From Novosphingopyxis baekryungensis DSM 16222 (GTDB taxonomy: Bacteria > Pseudomonadota > Alphaproteobacteria > Sphingomonadales > Sphingomonadaceae), in NCBI RefSeq assembly GCF_000420305.1, contig NZ_ATUR01000009.1:1-64000 (forward strand): a stretch of DNA of 64,000 nt, given 5' to 3'. Each line of letters starts with the position of its first letter. Position 1 is the stretch's first letter. Shown piece by piece: positions 8,762 to 15,893 of the stretch. A program made the translations under genes and the position numbers. Under the pieces are notes generated by a model. The model did not search any database and was not told the DNA's origin. It saw only the letters and a program-made list of their open reading frames with translations.

Positions 8762-9178
8762 ATGAGGAAGCTTGCGAAATTGCTTGTCCTGCCGCTGATC
8801 GCGTTTGGACTGGCTGGGCCTGCCTATGCCCAGCAATCCGATCCGATTGCTGGCGTCTGGAGCCTTGGCGATCAGCCCTCGTGTAATACAGGCCCAGCCA
8901 AGGTGTTCTTCGCGGACGGGTTCTATGCGGAAGTTGAGTTGCCCGATGGACAGCCATCCGCAGTCGGCATCTGGCGGAATGAAGGCGAAGCGATTGCCTA
9001 CACCCATGCGCATATGCCCTTCGAAGGGCATGCCAGTGCGATGTCCGTGCGTCACCTGACTGTCGAGAGACGCACGGCCGGGCGGTTGGATATGAGGAAC
9101 TACCGCGGTGTGGCTCGAGTCTTTCACCGGTGTCCGGCTGATGCTCTGAAGGCACCTTCCGGGCCAAGCCAACATTGA
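8762..9178 (+). CDS. Small periplasmic protein of unknown function in the czc operon
   Basis: A 138-aa exported protein with a signal peptide ending at A-Y-A-Q (about residue 22). The mature part reads I-A-G-V-W-S-L-G-D-Q-P-S-C near its start, resembling small lipocalin-like or DUF2147-like beta folds, and has two Cys that could pair. The ATG at 8762 is preferred for its AAGGG ribosome site over the ATG at 8747 that overlaps the czcA stop. The position right after czcA suggests a role linked to metal efflux; none is established. Confidence 0.65.
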   Translation: MRKLAKLLVLPLIAFGLAGPAYAQQSDPIAGVWSLGDQPSCNTGPAKVFFADGFYAEVELPDGQPSAVGIWRNEGEAIAYTHAHMPFEGHASAMSVRHLTVERRTAGRLDMRNYRGVARVFHRCPADALKAPSGPSQH

Positions 9179-9289
9179 TAAAGTATGCATCAAATCTTCC
9201 CGAAAAGAACAGCTGCACTGTTTCAAGGTCGTTGGTCTTGGACCCCGACCGTACGTCCGTCGTTGTTTGACTGAGGAAAGGAGTCGAAC

Positions 9290-9661
9290 TTGCTTAGGAT
9301 AGAAGAACGGGCCGGCCCGATAACCATCACTGCCGGAGGCACACTTGAATCTGCCGACTATGATCGGTTCGTGCCGATTTTTGAGCGGATCGCGGCGCAG
9401 AAAGCCGGAACGGTTCCAATGTTGATTGTCCTTATGTCGGACTTTTCGGGTTGGGATCTCAGCGGTCTCTGGCGCGACCTCAAGTTCGACGTGAAGCACA
9501 AGGACAGCTTCGGCAGGATCGCGATCGTGGGCGACCGCAAGTGGGAAGAGTGGGGTACGAAGCTTTTCGATCCGCTCTTTCGCGCCAAGATGAAGTTCTT
9601 CACAACCGCTGAGCGCGGTGCTGCCGAAAGCTGGGTACGTGAAGACGGAGATGTATCATGA
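9290..9661 (+). CDS. SpoIIAA-like (STAS-type) small protein
   Basis: This 123-aa protein fits the SpoIIAA-like family of lipid- or ligand-binding alpha/beta folds: a start of I-x-x-R-x-G-P-I-T-I-x-A-x-G, a middle D-F-S-G-W-D and a late R-I-A-I-V-G-D-R-K-W-x-x-W segment. Its cellular role is unknown. The start is TTG at 9290 with a strong AAAGGAG six bases ahead. The stop overlaps the ATG of the next gene (ATGA at 9658-9661), so it is coupled to the CDF transporter. Confidence 0.7.
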   Translation: MLRIEERAGPITITAGGTLESADYDRFVPIFERIAAQKAGTVPMLIVLMSDFSGWDLSGLWRDLKFDVKHKDSFGRIAIVGDRKWEEWGTKLFDPLFRAKMKFFTTAERGAAESWVREDGDVS

Positions 9662-10287
9662 GCGGCGAAGGAGAACTCAATCTCGATTCGGCCGAAAAGC
9701 GCCGCACTCTATGGATCGTTTTCTGGCTCAATGTGGCGATTGCGATAGGGTTTTTCATAACCGGGGTAATCGGCGATTCCAACGCGCTGATTGCCAATGG
9801 GCTCGACAATTCGTCGGACGCGATCGTTTATGCATTGAGCCTGCTTGCCCTCACCCGCTCCCGGGTCTGGAAGCGCGGAGCCGCGCGTTTTTCCGGGGTC
9901 ATGTTGCTTGTGTTCGCAGGCGGTGTGATTCTCGATGCCATCCGGCGCTTCATGGAGGGTTCGGATCCGATCGGCGGCGTCATGATGGTGATGGCGCTGG
10001 TTGCCGGTGCGGTGAACCTTTGGTGTCTTTTTCTGCTGAAACGTTTGCAGAACAAAGATGTCAATTTACGTGCGGCCACCACGTTCAGCCTGAATGATTT
10101 CGTTTCGAACGGCGGAATTATCATAGCGGGTATCATAGTGTTTTTCACCGGATCGAACTGGCCCGATCTCGTCGTCGGTATCGGTGTGGCCTGCATAGCG
10201 ATCTACGGCGGCATCGAGATACTTCGCGACGCGCATATGGACTCCCATGACGAAAAGGACACCGTTCACGGTGAAGGGAGCGATTGA
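9658..10287 (+). CDS. Short CDF-family cation transporter lacking the C-terminal domain
   Basis: A 209-aa membrane protein with about six transmembrane segments, homologous to cation diffusion facilitators but ending directly after TM6 with a short Asp/His tail. The TM2 metal motif reads D-N-S-S-D and the TM5 motif D-F-V-S-N, a DD-DN set instead of the H-x-x-x-D pairs of Zn exporters such as the one at 11168. This points to a different metal preference or a partner subunit role (inference). Start ATG overlaps the previous stop. Confidence 0.75.
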   Translation: MSGEGELNLDSAEKRRTLWIVFWLNVAIAIGFFITGVIGDSNALIANGLDNSSDAIVYALSLLALTRSRVWKRGAARFSGVMLLVFAGGVILDAIRRFMEGSDPIGGVMMVMALVAGAVNLWCLFLLKRLQNKDVNLRAATTFSLNDFVSNGGIIIAGIIVFFTGSNWPDLVVGIGVACIAIYGGIEILRDAHMDSHDEKDTVHGEGSD

Positions 10288-10292
10288 CATTA

Positions 10293-11168
10293 ATGGATCT
10301 CATTACGGCTTCGCAAGGTAGAACTCATGTCCTGTTGCTGGTGATCGGGGTAAACGTAGCGCTGTTTGTTGGCGGCTTGCTTGCGGAGTTCAGGGATGCT
10401 GGCTTCCGCCCTCTTCGTTTCGCTCTACTTGCTTCATCGGGCCTGCTGATCGCGGTCGTTGCCACCGAACTCATACCTCGTGCGCGCGAAGGGTTGGACA
10501 TGTGGTCGTTGACATCCGCGCTTGCTGGAGGAAGTGGGATCTATCTGGTGATCTTTGCGCTGGGCCGATGGAGGAGGCAGCAGCAAGCCGAGCAAATAAC
10601 CGGTAATCGCGACGATGTGAAAGGTAATCGTTCTAGCCGCTATGTGGCTACCACCTCTGCGGCGGCACGGCAATTGAGCTTCGGTTTCGTCATCGGTTCG
10701 GTTGCGCCAGTATCGTGGGCGCTGGCCTCCTTTCTTGCTGTGGTGTTGGCATTTGCAAACCTCCCCGAAGGATACCGGATAACAGCTGAAAGCCGAGAGA
10801 ATGGCTTGTCCCGCATGAGCCGCATTGCCTATCTTCTGGCGCTCACGCTGCCTGCGATCCTCGGTGCGTTAGTAGCCTATATCTTGCTTCGAAATACTGT
10901 AAGCATTTTTGCTCCGGCAATATTGGCAATGAATGCTGGACTGCTGCTTGCCATGGCCGTGCGGACCATAAGTGCTGATTCTCATGACGCAATTAGAAAT
11001 GGGACTGCAGCCCTGATTGCTGTCATTAGCGGTTTCATTGGTGCGTGCTTCCTTATTGCAGGGTTGGAAGCGGCTTTCGATTCCACCGAAGCTGACATTA
11101 GGCTGCGGCAGCATGTCGTAGGCCCAGCCTCAAATGATGCGAAGCGCGCGTCAAGAGGAGAAGAGTAA
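10293..11168 (+). CDS. ZIP-family-like membrane protein with degenerate metal motifs
   Basis: A 291-aa protein with about eight transmembrane segments and a charged cytoplasmic loop (residues ~90-125). The F-A-N-L-P-E-G-Y-R segment aligns with the ZIP TM4 motif H-N-x-P-E-G, but the His is replaced by Ala, and the TM5 H-E-x-x-H motif is not seen. It may therefore be a non-canonical ZIP or a relative with another substrate. An alternative TTG start at 10284 overlaps the upstream stop; the ATG at 10293 is twelve bases after AAGGGAG. Confidence 0.6.
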   Translation: MDLITASQGRTHVLLLVIGVNVALFVGGLLAEFRDAGFRPLRFALLASSGLLIAVVATELIPRAREGLDMWSLTSALAGGSGIYLVIFALGRWRRQQQAEQITGNRDDVKGNRSSRYVATTSAAARQLSFGFVIGSVAPVSWALASFLAVVLAFANLPEGYRITAESRENGLSRMSRIAYLLALTLPAILGALVAYILLRNTVSIFAPAILAMNAGLLLAMAVRTISADSHDAIRNGTAALIAVISGFIGACFLIAGLEAAFDSTEADIRLRQHVVGPASNDAKRASRGEE

Positions 11169-12142
11169 TGGGAGCAGATTCCGAGCATGCGGGCCACAGC
11201 CATGGAGGACATAGTCACGGCGAGGAAAATCTAAGCGATCGCCAGCTTATCTTTGCGGTGGCGATTAACGTCCTGCTAACGGTCGCGCAGATCATTGGTG
11301 GTATCGTTTCGGGGTCGCTCGCGCTGATTGCTGACGCGCTGCATAATTTCAGCGATGCAGCTGCGCTCGGTCTGGCTTGGTTTGCTCGACGGATCGGTCG
11401 TCGGCCCGCCGACAAGCTGATGACCTTTGGGTATGCGCAGGGGGAGGTTGTCGCAGCGCTAATAAATCTCACGACACTGTTGATCATCGGTTTCTACCTG
11501 TTGGTCGAAGCAATCAACCGGTTTGCCGAACCCCAACCGATCGAAGGGTGGACCGTGATCTGGGTGGCCGGCATCGCCTTGGTGATCGATCTTGTCACTG
11601 CTTTCATTGTTTATCGGGGATCGCATGACAGTATCAACATGAAGGCCGCCTTCCTGCACAATGTCTCCGATGCTTTGGCATCGGTGGGTGTGATCGTCGC
11701 TGGCGTTCTGATCCTGTTGTATGATTTCTACATCGCCGACCTCGTAATCACCCTGATCATCGCGGGTTATGTAATCTGGCAGGGAATAACCCTGATGCCC
11801 CGAACTGTCCGGCTGCTGATGGGCGCCGTGCCCGACGATGTCGAATTCGACCGGATCGTCAAAGCGCTGGAGGAGCAGGATGGTGTGAGGAGCGTTCATC
11901 ATCTCCATGTCTGGAATCTGGGCGAACATGCTCGCGCCCTTGAAGCTCACCTTGTTCTCGAGGCGGACACTTTGGCGGCATTCGAGAACCTGAAGAGCCG
12001 CGTGAAGGAACAGCTCGCCGCTGATTTCCATATTCAGCACGCAACCTTGGAGCCTTGTCAGGAGACCGAGTGCGAACCGGGTCTGATAGCGGATCATAGG
12101 GCAACTCGCGCCCCGCACGCAGGAGCGCGGCATGAGCACTGA
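11168..12142 (+). CDS. czcD: CzcD-like CDF Zn/Cd/Co exporter
   Basis: A 324-aa CDF protein with a His-rich N terminus (H-A-G-H-S-H-G-G-H-S-H), six transmembrane segments, and metal motifs H-N-F-S-D in TM2 and H-N-V-S-D in TM5 that form the tetrahedral Zn site. The cytoplasmic C-terminal domain (H-H-L-H-V-W) and a His/Cys tail follow. It exports divalent cations from cytoplasm to periplasm by proton exchange, feeding CzcCBA. It overlaps the preceding gene by one base, so it is part of the same operon. Confidence 0.9.
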   Translation: MGADSEHAGHSHGGHSHGEENLSDRQLIFAVAINVLLTVAQIIGGIVSGSLALIADALHNFSDAAALGLAWFARRIGRRPADKLMTFGYAQGEVVAALINLTTLLIIGFYLLVEAINRFAEPQPIEGWTVIWVAGIALVIDLVTAFIVYRGSHDSINMKAAFLHNVSDALASVGVIVAGVLILLYDFYIADLVITLIIAGYVIWQGITLMPRTVRLLMGAVPDDVEFDRIVKALEEQDGVRSVHHLHVWNLGEHARALEAHLVLEADTLAAFENLKSRVKEQLAADFHIQHATLEPCQETECEPGLIADHRATRAPHAGARHEH

Positions 12143-12265
12143 GCCGGGTCTGCCCTACAAACCTCACCAGATGTCGATCAAGCGGCACAGCAAAATTCGG
12201 ACCGGGGCTCGGAACTCGGTTCGGCGGCACAATAGTAACGAAACGCACTCAAGAAAGGACGATCC

Positions 12266-13675
12266 TTGACCGATAGGTATGATGTCATCGTGATTGGCGC
12301 AGGCACAGGCGGCTACCCGGCTGCAATGAGGGCTGCGCAATTGGGAATGAAGGTCGCCTGTATTGAGCGACGGTCCACTCTTGGAGGAACCTGCCTCAAC
12401 GTGGGTTGCATACCTTCAAAAGCCATGCTGCAATCAACGAATCTGCTGGCCGAAGCCCGTTCGGGCTTTGAAGAGCACGGTATTGAAATCGGCGACGTCT
12501 CGCTCAAACTGGACAAGATGCTCGCCCGAAAATCGGACGTTGTCGAAAAGCTGACCAAAGGCGTTCAATATCTGCTCAAGAAAAATGGCGTGGAGCGGAT
12601 TGAGGGAAGTGCCAAATTCGAGGCAAACGATACCGTCCGCGTTGACCTGGCCGCTGGTGGCACGCAATTGCTGACTGCAAAGCGCGCGATTATCATCGCG
12701 ACAGGTTCGGAAGTCGCTGGGCTGCCGGGCGTGGACATCGATGAAGAGCGGATCCTTTCTTCTACCGGTGCCCTGGAACTGCAGGAAGTGCCCGAGCATC
12801 TTGTCGTCGTGGGAGCCGGATACATCGGCTTGGAGCTTGGCTCGGTGTGGCGGCGGCTTGGAGCCAAGGTCACAGTCATCGAATATGCTGAAGGAATAGT
12901 CCCTTCAATGGACCGCGAAATCGCGCGAGAGTTTGAGAAACTCTTGCGCCAGCAAGGGCTGGAATTCCGTTTCGGCACAAAGGTCACGGGCGCCGAGCGC
13001 GCGCGTAAGAAGGTCAAGATAAGTTGCGAAACCGTTGACGGCGGTGATGTCGATCAGATCACCGCCGATGCTCTTCTCGTTTCCATTGGACGTCAGGCCT
13101 ACACAGCTGGCTTGGGTCTTGATGTCGTTGGTGTTGAACTTGACGAGCGGGGAAGGATTCCGGTCGGGCCAAGGTTCGAGACCAATGTCGCAAACATCTT
13201 CGCGGTTGGTGATGTCATTCCGGGACCGATGCTGGCGCACAAGTCGACCCTTGATGGTGTGCGATGCGCGGAAGGCCTTGCGGGCCAATATCCGGGAGTG
13301 GACTACAATACAGTCCCTTCGGTGATTTACACCTCTCCGGAGGTCGCGAGCGTTGGAAAGACTGAAGAAGAGCTTCAGGCGCAAGGCATCGCTTACAAAA
13401 GCGGTACATTTCCATTTTCTGCTAACAGCAGAGCTCGCTGCAATGGCGACACTCGCGGCCTCACAAAAATTCTCGCTGACGCCAACAGCGACCGGCTGCT
13501 CGGTATTCATATCGTGGGTCCTGAGGCGGGGAGTATAATTCACGAGGCTGTGGTGGCGATGGAGTTCGGCGGTTCCAGCGAAGATCTGGCGCTCACAGTA
13601 CATGCGCACCCGACTTTACCGGAATCGATCAAGGAAGCCGCTTTGGTCCTGCTAGGCCAGGGAATGCATATCTAA
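12266..13675 (+). CDS. lpdA: Dihydrolipoyl dehydrogenase-type flavoprotein disulfide reductase
   Basis: A 469-aa class I flavoprotein: FAD-binding start V-I-G-A-G-T-G-G, redox disulfide G-G-T-C-L-N-V-G-C at about residues 40-48, NAD-binding G-A-G-Y-I-G-L-E, and the C-terminal H-A-H-P-T-L-P-E-S catalytic pair of lipoamide dehydrogenases. It lacks the N-terminal HMA domain and the C-terminal Cys pair of mercuric reductase. Its place inside a metal operon, with no 2-oxoacid dehydrogenase partners, suggests a redox repair or thiol-recycling role (inference). TTG start with AAAGGA in front. Confidence 0.88.
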   Translation: MTDRYDVIVIGAGTGGYPAAMRAAQLGMKVACIERRSTLGGTCLNVGCIPSKAMLQSTNLLAEARSGFEEHGIEIGDVSLKLDKMLARKSDVVEKLTKGVQYLLKKNGVERIEGSAKFEANDTVRVDLAAGGTQLLTAKRAIIIATGSEVAGLPGVDIDEERILSSTGALELQEVPEHLVVVGAGYIGLELGSVWRRLGAKVTVIEYAEGIVPSMDREIAREFEKLLRQQGLEFRFGTKVTGAERARKKVKISCETVDGGDVDQITADALLVSIGRQAYTAGLGLDVVGVELDERGRIPVGPRFETNVANIFAVGDVIPGPMLAHKSTLDGVRCAEGLAGQYPGVDYNTVPSVIYTSPEVASVGKTEEELQAQGIAYKSGTFPFSANSRARCNGDTRGLTKILADANSDRLLGIHIVGPEAGSIIHEAVVAMEFGGSSEDLALTVHAHPTLPESIKEAALVLLGQGMHI

Positions 13676-13684
13676 CGACAATCA

Positions 13685-15688
13685 TTGGAAACGAAGTTGA
13701 ACGACAAAACATCAGGCCCACCGAATGGTGCCGCTCACGAACATGCCCATGGCGGAATCTTCGGGGAACGCACCGAGCTCATATTTGCTTTGCTATCCGG
13801 TGCCTTCCTCGCGGTTGGCTTTACCATTGAAAAGCTGGTCGAGAGCGGTCCAGACTGGGCCCCGCTAGCTTGTTACGTAGCTGCCTATTTCTTCGGGGGT
13901 TTCTATACCCTCAAGGAAGCGATCGACAACGCGCGGGCACGCAAGTTCAAGATCGACTCCCTGATGCTGGTCGCTGCGACCGGCGCAGCGATCCTAGGGG
14001 AATTCGCCGAAGGCGCTCTGCTGCTGTTCTTGTTCAGTATCGGTCATGCGCTCGAAAATTATGCGATGGGCCGCGCCAAGCGTGCCATCGATGCGCTGGC
14101 GGAGCTTGCTCCCGACACGGCCACGCTGCTGCGCGCTGGCGAACAAGTTACTGTGTCGGTGGAGGAAATGGTGGTCGGAGATGTGGTGCTTGTGAGGCCT
14201 AACGAGCGCCTTGCGGCTGACGGTTTTGTTATCGATGGCCAATCTGCGATCAATCAGGCACCGGTCACCGGTGAAAGTATACCCGTGGACAAGCGACCGG
14301 TTTCTGATCGGGCAATAGCTCGACAAAACACCACGGCGATCGCAGCCCAATCGCAAGTGTTCGCAGGCACGATCAATGGTAGCGGCGCGCTTGAGATCGA
14401 AGTCACGCGCAAAGCGAGCGAGAGCACGCTCAGCAAGGTTGCCGAGCTGGTGGCGACGGCGGAGACCGAGCGCTCTCCCACACAGCGGATGACCGATAAG
14501 TTCGAACGAATATTCGTGCCGCTGGTGCTGGCGCTGGCTGTATTGCTGCTCTTCGCCCCGTTCGTGATTGACGAGCCATTCAGTGAGAGTTTCTATCGCT
14601 CCATGGCTGTTCTCGTGGCAGCCAGCCCATGCGCATTGGCCATTGCCACACCGAGCGCGGTCCTTTCCGGCATTGGGCGCGCTGCACGCGGCGGAGTGCT
14701 CATAAAGGGCGGTGCAGCGCTCGAGGATCTCGGCACGCTGAAGGCTATGGCTTTCGACAAGACCGGGACGCTTACCGAGGGCGAGCCCCGCATCACGGAT
14801 GTGATCCCCATCGGCGCGGCATCTGAAGAGCAATTGCTCTCGGTCGCTGTTGCTGTCGAACGCTTGAGCGATCATCCTTTGGCGCAGGCCGTTGTCCGCG
14901 ACGGCTTGGATCGGCTAAAAGGGCAGGATTTAGCGAAAGCTTCTGATCTGAAAAGCCTTACAGGTCGAGGCGTGATCGCCCAGCTGAACGGCGAAACCGC
15001 GTGGATCGGTAAGGCCGAGATGTTCGGAGCTGAGGGGATCGAGCCACTAGACCTTGCGGCGGCAGATGCAATTGCCCGGCTGCGCGAGCAAGGCCGAACA
15101 ACGATGGCGGTGCGTCTCGGTGATCGCGACCTAGGCGTTATCGGTTTGATGGATACGGCGCGTGAAGGTGCAAGCGAGGCGCTTGCAGAGCTGCGCTCAT
15201 TGGGGATCGAGCGGATGCTGATGATTTCCGGCGATCACACCAAAGTGGCGGAGGCAATCGGCCGAGAGGTTGGTCTCGACGAAGCCCGCGGCGATCTGAT
15301 GCCGCAGGACAAGGTCGATACGATCGACGCGCTCAGCCGCGAAGCAAAAGTTGCAATGGTCGGCGATGGTGTAAACGATGCGCCAGCGATGGCTAAGGCT
15401 ACCGTTGGCATCGCAATGGGGGCGGCAGGATCGGACGTCGCGCTTGAAACAGCCGATGTCGCCCTGATGGCTGACGATCTTCGCCACCTTCCGTTTGCTG
15501 TCGGGCTCTCGCGCCAATCGCGAGCGATAATCAGGCAGAACGTTTATGTCAGTTTAGGCATCGTAGCGATCCTCGTTCCGGCGACGATCTTCGGCCTGGG
15601 TATCGGCCCGGCAGTCATAGCACATGAGGGATCGACTTTGCTGGTCGTGTTCAATGCTCTGCGATTGCTTGCATACAAGGACGGGTAG
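13685..15688 (+). CDS. P1B-4-type metal ATPase (CoaT/CzcP-like)
   Basis: A 667-aa P-type ATPase. The TM4 motif is S-P-C (A-A-S-P-C-A-L-A), the phosphorylation loop D-K-T-G-T-L-T follows at about residue 357, and TM6 has H-E-G-S-T near residue 646. SPC plus HEG(G/S)T defines the P1B-4 class that exports Co, Zn or Cd. It has no N-terminal HMA domain, only a short His cluster (H-E-H-A-H). The start is uncertain: TTG at 13685 or TTG at 13697, the latter with GGA seven bases ahead. It ends the long czc-type operon. Confidence 0.88.
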   Translation: METKLNDKTSGPPNGAAHEHAHGGIFGERTELIFALLSGAFLAVGFTIEKLVESGPDWAPLACYVAAYFFGGFYTLKEAIDNARARKFKIDSLMLVAATGAAILGEFAEGALLLFLFSIGHALENYAMGRAKRAIDALAELAPDTATLLRAGEQVTVSVEEMVVGDVVLVRPNERLAADGFVIDGQSAINQAPVTGESIPVDKRPVSDRAIARQNTTAIAAQSQVFAGTINGSGALEIEVTRKASESTLSKVAELVATAETERSPTQRMTDKFERIFVPLVLALAVLLLFAPFVIDEPFSESFYRSMAVLVAASPCALAIATPSAVLSGIGRAARGGVLIKGGAALEDLGTLKAMAFDKTGTLTEGEPRITDVIPIGAASEEQLLSVAVAVERLSDHPLAQAVVRDGLDRLKGQDLAKASDLKSLTGRGVIAQLNGETAWIGKAEMFGAEGIEPLDLAAADAIARLREQGRTTMAVRLGDRDLGVIGLMDTAREGASEALAELRSLGIERMLMISGDHTKVAEAIGREVGLDEARGDLMPQDKVDTIDALSREAKVAMVGDGVNDAPAMAKATVGIAMGAAGSDVALETADVALMADDLRHLPFAVGLSRQSRAIIRQNVYVSLGIVAILVPATIFGLGIGPAVIAHEGSTLLVVFNALRLLAYKDG

Positions 15689-15699
15689 ACCCGGCCGAT

Positions 15700-15720
15700 G
15701 CGCTTGAGATGGTCAAGCGC
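15700..15720 (+). terminator. Perfect hairpin after the P1B-4 ATPase gene
   Basis: GCGCTTGA and TCAAGCGC form a perfect 8-bp stem with a 5-nt loop, 12 bases after the stop codon. GGCC words on both sides could extend it. No run of T follows, so it may be a weak terminator or an mRNA-stabilising hairpin at the operon end. Confidence 0.45.
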
Positions 15721-15831
15721 AGGAGAGCGGCCAATAGCTCCACAAAATCCATTCCGCAGATAGCTGCCTACTTACACTGCAAAACCGCAAATTTACCCGC
15801 TACGGAAAACCTCGAAAAGGTCTTTTTGCTC

Positions 15832-15848
15832 TTGCGAGTCATTTGCAA
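15832..15848 (+). promoter_or_regulatory. Fur/Irr-like operator before the TonB receptor
   Basis: The imperfect palindrome TTGCGAGTCATTTGCAA (TTGC-N9-GCAA) lies 45 bases before the receptor start. It resembles the TGC-N9-GCA type boxes bound by Fur-family regulators in alphaproteobacteria. This suggests iron repression of the receptor; binding is inferred from pattern only. Confidence 0.5.
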
Positions 15849-15893
15849 CAAAGGTAGGGATCGGTCTCCAAACCCGGAGAACAGGAAGTCTTT

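Noticed and set aside
12266-13675. Mercuric reductase (MerA)
   Set aside because: No N-terminal HMA domain and no C-terminal Cys pair; the end has the H-x-H-P-T-x-x-E motif of lipoamide dehydrogenase.
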